Of a stretch of DNA of 64,000 bases, positions 25,830 through 34,678 are shown in pieces. The notes under the pieces were generated by a model, which ran no database searches, was not told the origin of the DNA, and worked only from the letters and a program-made list of their open reading frames with translations. This DNA is from Legionella sp. PC997. Its GTDB lineage: Bacteria > Pseudomonadota > Gammaproteobacteria > Legionellales > Legionellaceae. The stretch is from positions 667,001-731,000 of the forward strand of contig NZ_CP059576.1 of assembly GCF_014109825.1 (NCBI RefSeq), given 5' to 3'. How positions within the stretch are numbered: position 1 is the first letter of the stretch; each line of letters starts with the position of its first letter. A program made the position numbers and the translations under genes.

Positions 25830-27219
25830 GTAATTTCTCCTTATTACGAACATATATCAGCGCCATAGCACAAGATGCTTTACGAGAAATATCATCACTT
25901 CCACGACTGGTTAATATAATGGGGACACTCGCACCCATTACCATGCCAGCGGCTTCCATGCCCGACATATAAGTCATTTCTTTATAGAGCATATTGCCTG
26001 ATTCAATATCGGGTACGATAATGATGTCAGCATAGCCCGCAACCTCTGATTTAATATTTTTCTCACGTGCAGATTCAATAGAAATGGCATTATCAAATGC
26101 CAGGGGGCCATCGACAATAGCGCCAGTTATTTCACCTCGGTCTGCCATTTTACTTAGTGCTGCGGCATCAAGCGTGGATTGCATTTTTTCATTGACTGTT
26201 TCGACAGCGCAAACAATGGCGACTTTTGGCGTGCCAAAGCCTAAGGTATGAAACAAATCAATCGCATTTTGGGTGATGTCCTTTTTTTCTTCTAAACTAG
26301 GCCGAATGTTGAGTGCGGCATCAGAGAGAAATAAAGGTTTGAAATATTTTGGGGCTTCGACATAAAAGACATGGCTCATTCTCCGTCCAGTGAGTAAGCC
26401 CGTTTCTTTATTTACCACTGGCCCCATCAATTCGTCAGTGTGGATTTTCCCTTTCATCAACGCCTCTGCTTTGCCTTCTTTTACAAGTTTTACTGCAACT
26501 TCAGCTGATTCATTGCTATGGCGAGTTGCAATCAGCTCATACGCTGAAATATCCAGTTTGGCCTCAAGGGCTGCCGCAAGAATTTTATCCTTTGGACCAA
26601 CAAGAATGGGGATAATGAGATGTTCATTTGCTGCATCAACGGCACCTTGTAGGGCAAGTGGATCGACAGGATGAACTATAGCTGTTTTAAGAGGTGTCAT
26701 ATCTTTTGTTAATTTGATTAACTTTTTATACCATGTACCTTTAGGCTCCTTTAAAACGGCTTTGGGTAATTCAATTCGTTCTCTTTTCACTTTAAGGGTT
26801 GGTGCCATCACTGTGGCAACACCACTGATTACCACTTTATCATGTTGATTCACGCACTTGCATTCTAAAACAACAATATGGTGTTCAGGTTTTTTATCGG
26901 TCACTGTTACGCTAATCGTGATTGTATCACCGGGGACAACAGGGGCGGAAAATCGAAGTGTTTGATCTAAATAGATGGTTCCAGGGCCTGGGAGCTCTGT
27001 ACCAAGTACTGTTGATATCAGTGCAGCACCCCACATACCCTGTACAATGATTTGATGAAACATATCATTTTTTGCATATTCAGCATCCACATGAGCTGGA
27101 TTTACATCACCAGACATGATGGAAAAGAGTTCAATATCTTTTGGAGTTAATGTGCGCTCTATGTGTGCTGAGTCACCAATTTTAAGCTCATCAAATGTTC
27201 GATTTTCAATAAAAGACAT
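25822..27219 (-). CDS. MaoC-like hydratase / phosphate acetyltransferase fusion
   Basis: A 465-aa two-domain enzyme. Residues about 1-145 are a hot-dog MaoC-type (R)-enoyl-CoA hydratase with FSIMSGDVNPAHVDAEYA holding the catalytic Asp and His. Residues about 160-460 are a phosphate acetyl/butyryltransferase with IVHPVDPLALQGAVDAANEH, ARHSNE-like segment, EALMKGKIHTDELMGPV, SHVFYVEAP and the end PIILTSRGSDDISRKASCA. The second domain makes acetyl phosphate for AckA. The first could make or use (R)-3-hydroxyacyl-CoA, linking to PHA synthesis. AAGGAG precedes the ATG. The gene follows fabI by 21 bp and overlaps ackA by 8 bp. Confidence 0.93.
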   Translation of the reverse strand: MSFIENRTFDELKIGDSAHIERTLTPKDIELFSIMSGDVNPAHVDAEYAKNDMFHQIIVQGMWGAALISTVLGTELPGPGTIYLDQTLRFSAPVVPGDTITISVTVTDKKPEHHIVVLECKCVNQHDKVVISGVATVMAPTLKVKRERIELPKAVLKEPKGTWYKKLIKLTKDMTPLKTAIVHPVDPLALQGAVDAANEHLIIPILVGPKDKILAAALEAKLDISAYELIATRHSNESAEVAVKLVKEGKAEALMKGKIHTDELMGPVVNKETGLLTGRRMSHVFYVEAPKYFKPLFLSDAALNIRPSLEEKKDITQNAIDLFHTLGFGTPKVAIVCAVETVNEKMQSTLDAAALSKMADRGEITGAIVDGPLAFDNAISIESAREKNIKSEVAGYADIIIVPDIESGNMLYKEMTYMSGMEAAGMVMGASVPIILTSRGSDDISRKASCAMALIYVRNKEKLHD

Positions 27220-27240
27220 CTTAATGCTCCTTGATAATCA

Positions 27241-28008
27241 TCAACTCATAATGGAGTAACCTGCATCAACATAATGTACTTGTCCGGTCATATCCATAGC
27301 CGCATCGCTGGCAAGGAATGCTGCTAAATTACCGACATTTTTAATATCAACCAAACGATGCAACGGGGAGCGCTGCTTTTCTGCATCGATGTACTCATAA
27401 AAATTAGGAATTCCAGATGCAGCCCGTGTTTGGATGGGGCCTGGTGAAATGGCGTTGACTCTAATGTTTTTGGGTCCTAATTCATATGCCAGGTATCTAA
27501 CCGATGCCTCTAATGCCGCCTTGACCACACCCATTAAATTATAATTAAGTATGACTTTTTGGCTGCCATAATAGGTCATAGTCAAGATACTACCGCCATT
27601 TTTCATCAAGGGTGCGGCGTATTTTGACAGTCGAATTAAAGAATGACAGGAGATATCCATCGCTTCGAGGAACCCCTCCTTAGTACAATCAACCAGTTGG
27701 TCTTCCAAGTCAGTTTTAGGGGCAAAGGCCATCGAATGCAACATGAAGTCAAGCTTCCCCCATTTTTTTTCAATAGCAGCAAATAAAGCAATAATCTCTT
27801 CTTCTTTTTGCACATCACAAGGAAGAATAAGTGGAGACTTTAATTCTAGTGCTAAAGGGTGCATGAAGGGTTCTGCTTTGGCATTAAGAAAGGTTGTTGC
27901 CAATTCTGCATTCGCTTCACAAAATTGTTCCGCACATCCGTAGGCAATGCTGTGTTCATTGGCGATGCCGGTTACTAAACCTTTTTTGTTTGTCAGGTCA
28001 ATTATCAT
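27241..28008 (-). CDS. fabI: Enoyl-ACP reductase, FabI type
   Basis: A 255-aa short-chain dehydrogenase-type reductase. The N-terminal nucleotide site has the FabI-specific GIANEHSIAYGCA instead of the usual TGxxxGIG. The active site is YYGSQKVILNYNLMGVVKAA, giving the Tyr-x6-Lys of FabI. It ends with ISPGPIQTRAASGIPNF and GQVHYVDAGYSIM. The enzyme reduces enoyl-ACP (or enoyl-CoA) with NAD(P)H. As one of a PHA/acetate gene run it is probably a second fabI copy used for redox balance rather than the housekeeping enzyme; that is inference. GGGAG precedes the start. Confidence 0.92.
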   Translation of the reverse strand: MIIDLTNKKGLVTGIANEHSIAYGCAEQFCEANAELATTFLNAKAEPFMHPLALELKSPLILPCDVQKEEEIIALFAAIEKKWGKLDFMLHSMAFAPKTDLEDQLVDCTKEGFLEAMDISCHSLIRLSKYAAPLMKNGGSILTMTYYGSQKVILNYNLMGVVKAALEASVRYLAYELGPKNIRVNAISPGPIQTRAASGIPNFYEYIDAEKQRSPLHRLVDIKNVGNLAAFLASDAAMDMTGQVHYVDAGYSIMS

Positions 28009-28033
28009 GTAAAATCTCCCTTTTATTTACAGA

Positions 28034-29227
28034 TTAAGGCATCATTTCCACTACGACGGCAGTTGCTTCTCCACCGCCGATACACAATGCTGCAATACCA
28101 CGATGTAATTTTTTTTGGTGCAATGCATTTAATAGTGTGACGATGATTCTCGCTCCTGTATCACCCAGTGGATGGCCCAGTACACAAGCACCACCAAAAA
28201 AATTCACCTGTTTTTCTGAGAGTTTTAACTCTTTAATGGCAGCCATAGGTACAACGGCAAACGCTTCGTTAATTTCATATAAATCAATATCCTTTGTGGT
28301 TAATCCTGTATTTTCAAGCACCCCGTTAATGGCACCGATGGGAGCAGTAGTAAACCAGGCGGGATCATGGGCAAAGATACAATGCCCTAAAATTTTGGCA
28401 ATTGGTTTGATTCCTCTTTTTTCGGCTTCTGATTGGCGCATGATTATCAGTGCAGAAGCTCCGTCTGAAATCTGACTGGAAGTCCCCGCGGTCACTGTTC
28501 CATCTTTTACAAATGCCGGATGAAGCTTTGGAATTTTTTCAGGATCGACACAGGATATTCCTTCATCTTGAGAGACAGTCACTACGTTGTGATGTTTATC
28601 AGTCACTGAAACGGGACAGATTTCAGCTGCAAAGTATCCCTTATCGGTCGCATGTTTAGCTCGGTGGAAGGATTCAATGGCATAATCATCCTGTTCTTTT
28701 CGCGAAAATTTATATTTAGTGGCACACTGTTCTGCGAAAAAGCCCATGGCTTTTTTCGAATAAGGATCTTCCAAACCATCGAACATCATATGATCAAGGA
28801 TTTCGCCATGCCCCAGTCGATAGCCAAATCGCGCTTTTGGAAGCAAGTAAGGAGCTCGTGACATATTCTCCATCCCACCTGCAATAATAATATTGCGGCT
28901 ATGGGCTTGTAGCTCATCATAAGCAAAAATGACTGTTTGCATGCCCGAGCCACACACTTTATTTACAGTCACACAAGGAACTGAAGTCGGAACCCCAGCT
29001 AATATTGACGCTTGGCGAGCAGGAGCCTGACCAAGACCTGCGGGTAATACACATCCCATCAATACTTCCTGGATGTCAGCTGGTTTGAGTTTAGCTCGCT
29101 CAATGACAGCCTTAATGGCTGTGGCACCAAGCTCTATAGTGGAACAATTTTTGAAATATCCACCGAAATGACCAATTGGAGTCCGTACAGCGCTGACAAT
29201 AACAATAGGATCGTTTTTATGGTCCAT
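28034..29227 (-). CDS. phaA: Acetyl-CoA acetyltransferase (thiolase)
   Basis: A 397-aa thiolase condensing two acetyl-CoA to acetoacetyl-CoA, the first step of polyhydroxybutyrate synthesis. The nucleophile lies in VCGSGMQTVIFAYDELQA, the His in NEAFAVVPMAAIKEL, and the last Cys/His motif in GGACVLGHPLGDTGARI and ALCIGGGEATAVVVE. ATG 29227 is chosen because GGGAG lies seven bases before it and the protein then begins at the usual thiolase position (DPIVIVSAVRTPIGHFGG). The upstream extension to 29287 has no family match. It lies between phaB and fabI. Confidence 0.94.
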   Translation of the reverse strand: MDHKNDPIVIVSAVRTPIGHFGGYFKNCSTIELGATAIKAVIERAKLKPADIQEVLMGCVLPAGLGQAPARQASILAGVPTSVPCVTVNKVCGSGMQTVIFAYDELQAHSRNIIIAGGMENMSRAPYLLPKARFGYRLGHGEILDHMMFDGLEDPYSKKAMGFFAEQCATKYKFSRKEQDDYAIESFHRAKHATDKGYFAAEICPVSVTDKHHNVVTVSQDEGISCVDPEKIPKLHPAFVKDGTVTAGTSSQISDGASALIIMRQSEAEKRGIKPIAKILGHCIFAHDPAWFTTAPIGAINGVLENTGLTTKDIDLYEINEAFAVVPMAAIKELKLSEKQVNFFGGACVLGHPLGDTGARIIVTLLNALHQKKLHRGIAALCIGGGEATAVVVEMMP

Positions 29228-29264
29228 GATATCTCCCTTTTCATGTATTGATGATTCTTCTTCA

Positions 29265-30005
29265 TCAATACATATGAATTCCACCATTGACCGCCAAGTT
29301 AGAGCCAGTCATAAATCCGCTACGCTCTGATGCTAAAAAAGCAATTGACCACGCAATTTCTTCGGGTTTTGCCAAACGGCCTACAGGTATATTTTCTATG
29401 ATTTTTAAACGAACAGGTTCTGGAACCGACATGACCATTCTACTTTCAACATAACCTGGAGAAATAGTATTGACAGTAACTCCGTGTTTCGCAACCTCCT
29501 GGGCCAGACTTTTGGTAAATCCATAAACACCTGATTTTGCTGATGAATAATTGGTTTGACCAAATTGACCTTTTTCTGCGTTAACCGATGAGATATTAAC
29601 AATACGTCCATAGCCGCGTTCAACCATTCCATTAATAAATTGTCGTGTCACATTAAACATACTGTCCATATCGGTATGGACTACTTGATTCCATTGTTCT
29701 GGTGTCATTTTCCGCAAGGTAACGTCATTAATCGTACCTGCAGCGTTGACTAAAATATCAATAGGGCCAAAACGTTGTTCAACATCTTTTGCCAAAGCAA
29801 CACAGCTTTCAAACTGAGTAACGTCCATGGAGGCAATCCCCATCTCAAACCCGAGTTTCTTTTGCTGGGCTTGCCATGCCAATGCTTTGTCTTTATCTAA
29901 ACGATCGGCAGCAATAACCTTAGCTCCTCGGTTACAAAATTCGTGGCAAATGGCCGTTCCGATATCTCCCATTCCTCCAGTAATTAAAGCAATACGATTT
30001 TTCAT
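29265..30005 (-). CDS. phaB: Acetoacetyl-CoA reductase
   Basis: A 246-aa classical short-chain dehydrogenase. The cofactor site is ALITGGMGDIGTAICHEFCN, the NAG motif is in DILVNAAGTINDVTL, and the catalytic Ser, Tyr and Lys lie in VNISSVNAEKGQFGQTNYSS followed by AKSGVYGF. The PhaB-type ending GFMTGSNLAVNGGIHMY is present. It reduces acetoacetyl-CoA to (R)-3-hydroxybutyryl-CoA with NADPH. It sits 26 bp after phaC and 37 bp before phaA, in one operon. Confidence 0.94.
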   Translation of the reverse strand: MKNRIALITGGMGDIGTAICHEFCNRGAKVIAADRLDKDKALAWQAQQKKLGFEMGIASMDVTQFESCVALAKDVEQRFGPIDILVNAAGTINDVTLRKMTPEQWNQVVHTDMDSMFNVTRQFINGMVERGYGRIVNISSVNAEKGQFGQTNYSSAKSGVYGFTKSLAQEVAKHGVTVNTISPGYVESRMVMSVPEPVRLKIIENIPVGRLAKPEEIAWSIAFLASERSGFMTGSNLAVNGGIHMY

Positions 30006-30031
30006 AAAAACTCCTTTTTTTAAGCTTCAAT

Positions 30032-31837
30032 CTATTTTTGCAATACATAGGTACCTGGTGCATCACATAAAACTTTATAGCCTCGTTTCGCATTTCCCAT
30101 AGCTGGTGGCAACACTTTTTTACCAGAATAACTGGCGAGCCATTGTTGCCAAGCAGGCCACCAGGATCCTTCGTTTTGTGAGGCCTTTTGTTGCCAAAGT
30201 TCTGGAAAAATATCTTTATCGCCTTTTTTATGGGTCATGAGTTGATAACTACGTCCAGGGTGACCTGGTTCATTGACCACACCTGAATTATGACCACCAT
30301 TGGTTAATACAAAGGTGATGTCTGTATCAGTAAAATAATGAATTTTATAAACAGATTTCCAAGGGGCGACGTGATCTCTTAAGGCGCTTTCTGCAAAAAT
30401 AGGAAGCTCAATATCCTGCAAGGTAAGAATTTTCCCATTCACACAGTAATGGCCTTCTATAAGATCATTATTTAAAAATAATTTTCTAAGGTATTCTGAA
30501 TGCATCGCATAGGGCAGCCGGGTTGTATCATAATCCCATGCCATAAGATCGTTGATTGGTCTTCTTTTTCCCAATTGATAATCAAGCATAATTTTAGACC
30601 AGATAAGATCAATGGATTGCAGCATACTAAATGTTCCTGCCATTTGTTGCCCATCTAAATAGCCTTTTGTCCACATGATGTCTTCAAGATAGGCTATTTG
30701 ACTCTCATCGATAAAGAGCATGAGTTCGCCCGCATCCTTAAAATCGACCTGCGATGCAAACAGGGTGATGGACTTTAATGGATTATCCTTTTCTTTTGCT
30801 ATGCTTGCCGCCGCGAGCATTAATAAAGTGCCACCAAGACAATATCCGACTGAATGAATTTTTTGTTTCGGCACAATACTCGTTATCGCGTTCATTGCAT
30901 CCATTGCGCCGAGACTGATGTAATCTTCCATAGTCAAATTTCTATCTTTTTCATCAGGATTTCGCCATGAAATCATGAATACGGTGTGTCCTTGATCTAC
31001 TAAATATTTGACCATTGAATTATTGGGGGAAAGATCAAGAATGTAATATTTCATAATCCAGGCAGGTATCATGAGAATAGGTTCCAGGTATACTTTTGGA
31101 GTAGTAGGCTCATATTGTATGAGTTCGATTAAATGATTTCGATAGACCACTTTTCCCGGGGTAATCGCAATATTTTTCCCGACCTTAAATTGTTCTGAAC
31201 CAACGGGTGGTTGTTTATTGAGTTTACGCGAAACATCTTCAATCCAATTATTTAATCCATTAACAAAATTAGCCCCCCCCTCGTTAATAGTCGCTTCAAT
31301 CACTTCAGGATTTGTGAAAGGAAAATTAGATGGAGCAAACATGTCGAGTATTTGTCGGGTGGTAAAATTTACCAGATTTTCATGATGCTCCGACACCCCT
31401 CTGATAGCGGTTGTCGCTTCATTCCAAATGTGCTCATTCATTAAAAATGATTGTGCGTACATATTGAACGGGAATTGTTCCCATAATGTATTTTGAAATC
31501 GATGATCCGATTGTCTCACCCCAATGCAAGGTTCACATTTTTGACCGCTGCAAGAATGCATAAGATAATCTATAAATTGTATGTTTTTTTGTGTGGCTTC
31601 GTTGATTATATCTAATTTTTTACCAGGAGAATTATTAAAATGGGTTAACCAATCAAAATAAGCCGAAATGACAGCAGGTGGTGATAACCAACCAGTAAAA
31701 TGACTTAACCACGCATGTAATGGTTTATCTATATTTATTTTAAGAGAGTCTTTTGATTCATTATCAGATACATTTGATTTATCAATTAATGATAATGAGT
31801 TTTTATTGTGCTTCCGGACTCTTCCCTGTTTTTTCAT
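30032..31837 (-). CDS. phaC: Polyhydroxyalkanoate synthase, class I type
   Basis: A 601-aa PHA polymerase. The N-terminal PhaC domain (about 60-240) contains WLSHFTGWLSPPAVISAYFD. The alpha/beta-hydrolase part has the lipase-like box HSVGYCLGGTLLML with the nucleophilic Cys, the Asp in ALRDHVAPWKSVYKIHY, and the His in FVLTNGGHNSGVVNEPG. All three catalytic residues are present and length is as in class I enzymes. It makes polyhydroxybutyrate granules from 3-hydroxybutyryl-CoA. ATG 31837 follows GGAGAGG; an ATG at 31849 is possible. First gene of the seven-gene minus-strand run. Confidence 0.95.
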   Translation of the reverse strand: MKKQGRVRKHNKNSLSLIDKSNVSDNESKDSLKINIDKPLHAWLSHFTGWLSPPAVISAYFDWLTHFNNSPGKKLDIINEATQKNIQFIDYLMHSCSGQKCEPCIGVRQSDHRFQNTLWEQFPFNMYAQSFLMNEHIWNEATTAIRGVSEHHENLVNFTTRQILDMFAPSNFPFTNPEVIEATINEGGANFVNGLNNWIEDVSRKLNKQPPVGSEQFKVGKNIAITPGKVVYRNHLIELIQYEPTTPKVYLEPILMIPAWIMKYYILDLSPNNSMVKYLVDQGHTVFMISWRNPDEKDRNLTMEDYISLGAMDAMNAITSIVPKQKIHSVGYCLGGTLLMLAAASIAKEKDNPLKSITLFASQVDFKDAGELMLFIDESQIAYLEDIMWTKGYLDGQQMAGTFSMLQSIDLIWSKIMLDYQLGKRRPINDLMAWDYDTTRLPYAMHSEYLRKLFLNNDLIEGHYCVNGKILTLQDIELPIFAESALRDHVAPWKSVYKIHYFTDTDITFVLTNGGHNSGVVNEPGHPGRSYQLMTHKKGDKDIFPELWQQKASQNEGSWWPAWQQWLASYSGKKVLPPAMGNAKRGYKVLCDAPGTYVLQK

Positions 31838-32118
31838 AATCCTCTCCATTTATGAAAGCCGACAAATATGTGAATTTCGATGTGTTATCCAATGTTGTTC
31901 GAGTTTTCTTGATAACAAGCTTTATGGGAAGATTATTTAACAAATTCAGTTCTTTTTTAGCGATGCCGCCTGCTAGGATGAAAAGTGAGCAAATCTCTTT
32001 ATCTTCAGTTAAGATCTTAAAGTCATTATCAATAGTGAACTTGAGTATTAATCTCTAATTATAGTAGATGAAATATAAAACAAAAATCAAAACGCCATTT
32101 TAGCAAATGCGTTTTAAA

Positions 32119-32130
32119 TTTTGATCAAAA
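32119..32130. promoter_or_regulatory. Palindrome TTTTGATCAAAA, possible operator
   Basis: A perfect 12-bp dyad just upstream of a CTATACC box in the phaC/osmC divergent region. It contains TTGATCAA, similar to but shorter-spaced than the FNR/Anr site TTGAT-N4-ATCAA, so it is not a standard FNR box. Position suggests regulator binding; identity unknown. Confidence 0.35.
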
Positions 32131-32198
32131 TCGCTATACCATTATTTGTTGTGTTTATACGATGTTCTACAAGACATGTACCACAATAGGATATAAGG

Positions 32199-32306
32199 AT
32201 GAATACACTGGATTTTGTTGAAATTGCAGTTGGTACTGAATATTTTGATGGGCAGGACTATTTAGCATTTTTCAAGGAATACCACGCTTACTCAGGCAGA
32301 TCCTGA
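32199..32306 (+). CDS. Possible 35-aa small protein
   Basis: ATG at 32199 after ATAAGG gives 35 codons (MNTLDFVEIAVGTEYF, GQDYLAFFKEYHAY) with a stop 25 bp before osmC. No family recognised. It may be a true leader peptide or the end-eroded remnant of a longer gene. Confidence 0.3.
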   Translation: MNTLDFVEIAVGTEYFDGQDYLAFFKEYHAYSGRS

Positions 32307-32330
32307 ATTTACCGTAAGGAGATTAACGTA

Positions 32331-32780
32331 ATGAACATCCCTCAGGAAACAGTTGTCTCTGAAACAGGAGATGGTCAATTTACACAGAAAATTATTATAG
32401 GAAATCATATTTTAACAGCTGATGAGCCTATTATAAATGGTGGAAAAGATACTGGTCCCTCACCCTATGATTTTTTACTTGCTGCATTAGGTTCATGTAC
32501 TTCGATGACGTTACGTATGTATGCAAAACTTAAGAAATTTCCTCTGGAACAAGTTATTGTGAGATTAAAACATGAAAAAATTCATGTTGACGATTGTATT
32601 GGATGTGAAAACAATAATTCAAAACTCGATCATATTGAGCGTTTAATTGAGTTGGAAGGAACACTGACTCAAGAACAACGTACTAAACTATTAGAAATAG
32701 CCGATAAATGTCCAGTGCATCGAACATTAACGTCCAAAATCATTATTACAACAAAGCTGGTTGAAAACCAATCTAAATAA
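32331..32780 (+). CDS. OsmC family protein
   Basis: A 149-aa OsmC/Ohr-fold protein. The first redox Cys is in LLAALGSCTSMTLRMYAKLK and the second in LLEIADKCPVHRTLTSKI. An extra pair in VDDCIGCENNN is not part of the usual active site. Such enzymes reduce organic hydroperoxides with thiols. The YhfA-like start (MNIPQETVVSETGDGQFTQK) is normal. AAGGAG precedes the ATG. It lies 17 bp before the alcohol dehydrogenase gene, so both are likely cotranscribed. Confidence 0.92.
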   Translation: MNIPQETVVSETGDGQFTQKIIIGNHILTADEPIINGGKDTGPSPYDFLLAALGSCTSMTLRMYAKLKKFPLEQVIVRLKHEKIHVDDCIGCENNNSKLDHIERLIELEGTLTQEQRTKLLEIADKCPVHRTLTSKIIITTKLVENQSK

Positions 32781-32797
32781 TCTTAAGGAGCATCGCG

Positions 32798-33838
32798 ATG
32801 AAAGCACTTATATACCAAGGGCCTGGGAAAAAAGCTTTAGAGGATAGGCCTGCTCCAGAAATAATACATTCAACAGACGCGGTTATTAAGATCACAAAGA
32901 CTACAATTTGCGGCTCTGATCTTCATATACTTAAAGGAGATGTATCAACATGCCAGCCTGGCCGAATTCTTGGTCATGAAGGCATAGGGGTGGTCCAGAA
33001 AATTGGTTCGGGAGTAACTGGATTTAAGGAAGGAGAGCATGTTCTTATTTCTTGTATCACATCCTGTAGCAAGTGTGAGTATTGTCGTAAAGGAATGTTC
33101 TCACATTGTGTAAACGGTGGTTGGACCCTTGGAAATACAATTGACGGTACTCAAGCTGAGTATGTTCGAATACCCTTTGCAGATACCAGTCTTTATAAAA
33201 TTCCTGAAGGGGTAGATAAAGAAGCCCTAGTAATGCTGAGTGATATTTTACCTACAGGTTTTGAATGTGGCGTACTCAACGGCAAAATACAACCAGGTAA
33301 TACTGTTGCGATTGTTGGTGCGGGGCCCATTGGCTTGGCAGCACTTCTTACTGCGCAGTTTTATTCACCCGCTGAAATTATAATGATTGATTTGGATGAT
33401 AACCGTCTGGAAATAGCAAAGCGATTTGGAGCGACAGCGACAATCAATAGCCACGATGGCAAAGCCGCTGAAAAAGTAATGAAAATGACGGATGGGCGTG
33501 GAGTGGACACTGCTATTGAGGCGGTCGGAATTGGCAAGACATTTCTTATCTGCCAGGACATTGTGGCACCAGGTGGTACTATTGCAAATATTGGTGTCTA
33601 TGGTGCGAAAGTAGATTTACATTTAGAGCGATTATGGTCACAGAACATCGCCATTACTACCCGACTTGTAGACACAGTTACTACACCCATGTTGCTCAAA
33701 ACTGTATGTGCAAAAAAAATTGATCCTACTTTATTGATTAGTCATCATTTTAAATTTGAAGATATTACGGATGCTTATGAAACGTTCGAAACTGCAGCTA
33801 ATACCCATGCACTAAAGGTAATAATTGAAGTAGCATGA
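32798..33838 (+). CDS. Zinc-dependent alcohol dehydrogenase
   Basis: A 346-aa medium-chain dehydrogenase. Catalytic-zinc residues are in TTICGSDLHILKGD and ILGHEGIGVV. The structural-zinc lobe has four Cys in SCSKCEYCRKGMFSHC. The Rossmann site is VAIVGAGPIGLAALLTAQFY, followed by an acidic residue in MIDLDDNRLEIAKRFGA that indicates NAD(H). It would interconvert an alcohol and an aldehyde or ketone; the substrate is unknown. With the PHA and acetate genes opposite it fits a fermentative redox role. AAGGAG precedes the ATG. Confidence 0.93.
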   Translation: MKALIYQGPGKKALEDRPAPEIIHSTDAVIKITKTTICGSDLHILKGDVSTCQPGRILGHEGIGVVQKIGSGVTGFKEGEHVLISCITSCSKCEYCRKGMFSHCVNGGWTLGNTIDGTQAEYVRIPFADTSLYKIPEGVDKEALVMLSDILPTGFECGVLNGKIQPGNTVAIVGAGPIGLAALLTAQFYSPAEIIMIDLDDNRLEIAKRFGATATINSHDGKAAEKVMKMTDGRGVDTAIEAVGIGKTFLICQDIVAPGGTIANIGVYGAKVDLHLERLWSQNIAITTRLVDTVTTPMLLKTVCAKKIDPTLLISHHFKFEDITDAYETFETAANTHALKVIIEVA

Positions 33839-33978
33839 TCTCCAAAGCAACCCAATTCACTAGAATAGCTAACGTCAGGCTATTTATTTAAGATCCGAGA
33901 AGTGTGATTAGAGGATATCTGAGGGCTTTATTGTCTTTTATAGAGAGACAATGGAGTCCCGTTTATTCAAATAATTGA

Positions 33979-33988
33979 CTATACTTAA
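33979..33988 (+). promoter_or_regulatory. sigmaS-like -10 box CTATACTTAA
   Basis: Exact match to the RpoS-type extended -10 (CTATACTTAA), 24 bp before the ATG at 34012. One of five near-identical boxes upstream of small genes in this cargo. Confidence 0.6.
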
Positions 33989-34011
33989 TGATACACACTA
34001 AGGAGATCATA

Positions 34012-34224
34012 ATGAAACTCTATGAGCATCCAGAGGTGGTAGATATTAATAATACTTGTGACATTTCTCCACCGCCACAATATACCTCCGATGTATGTGA
34101 ACTAGTTAAGGCTAATAAAGTGATTTTATTGAAGACTGTGACTACACGCATTAAAAATGACAGAGAGTTAGATCAGGCATTGAAGGACACTTTTCCAGCA
34201 AGCGATGCTATTACTAAGTATTAA
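34012..34224 (+). CDS. Unrecognised 70-aa protein
   Basis: Small soluble protein (MKLYEHPEVVDINNTCDISP, then NDRELDQALKDTFPASDAI). The ending resembles the small stress-associated proteins whose tail reads 'DTFPASD-P', a pattern common in short proteins of stress islands; no function is assigned. ATG 34012 is chosen because AGGAG lies at 34001-34005; the ATG at 33988 overlaps the -10 box and is rejected. Followed by another small gene 88 bp later. Confidence 0.65.
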   Translation: MKLYEHPEVVDINNTCDISPPPQYTSDVCELVKANKVILLKTVTTRIKNDRELDQALKDTFPASDAITKY

Positions 34225-34311
34225 TAGAGTGATAATTATCAATAGTTCTTCATAAGGGCACGTCTGGCCCTAATTTGCACAATCAGTTCAATTTTATTTG
34301 GGGAAATTAGC

Positions 34312-34476
34312 ATGAGTCATTATGATAAAAAGTTTGAAGATGAATCACAAGATGCACGTCGTAACGATCGACATGATGAAGTTCACCCTGATGATAAACT
34401 GGTGAGGCACATTGTTAAACCTACTGATAAAGTTAAATCTACTAATAAAGATAAACCAGAAGACCATAAGAAATAA
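34312..34476 (+). CDS. Small hydrophilic 54-aa protein
   Basis: A very polar protein rich in Lys, Asp and His (MSHYDKKFEDESQDARRNDR, then VRHIVKPTDKVKSTNKDKPE). It has no predicted structure beyond a charged tail and looks like a disordered stress protein. GGGGA lies eleven bases before the ATG. Not recognised. A composition change towards high G+C starts about 110 bp after its stop. Confidence 0.55.
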   Translation: MSHYDKKFEDESQDARRNDRHDEVHPDDKLVRHIVKPTDKVKSTNKDKPEDHKK

Positions 34477-34678
34477 ACTTGATACGGAACGCTATATTCG
34501 ACGTTGGGGAATTCTGGTTAGGACTTACTTGATTCTGCTTACGGTAAAACTTAGTACCATGTTTATGCTCTAATATATAACAGGTGGAGAAGGCCGTCCC
34601 ATTATCACTTCGCAAAGTTGACGCCCTACATTGTCGCTTCTTCCTCTGTTCAGTAAGTTTCGAAATGGCGATCGGCGG

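Larger units (their letters stand above)
31850..32330. other. Divergent promoter region between phaC and osmC
   Basis: About 480 bp that must hold the phaC operon promoter (minus) and the osmC promoter (plus). It contains the perfect 12-bp palindrome TTTTGATCAAAA at 32119-32130, CTATACC at 32134 as a possible -10 box, and a possible 35-codon gene at 32199. Nothing else is recognised; a 68-codon plus-strand frame at 31852 has no support. Confidence 0.5.

Noticed and set aside
31852..32058. 68-codon frame upstream of phaC on the plus strand
   Set aside because: Begins inside the phaC leader, lacks a ribosome site and resembles no family.
32119..32130. FNR/Anr box
   Set aside because: TTTTGATCAAAA lacks the four-base spacer of TTGAT-N4-ATCAA, so only an unidentified dyad is claimed.
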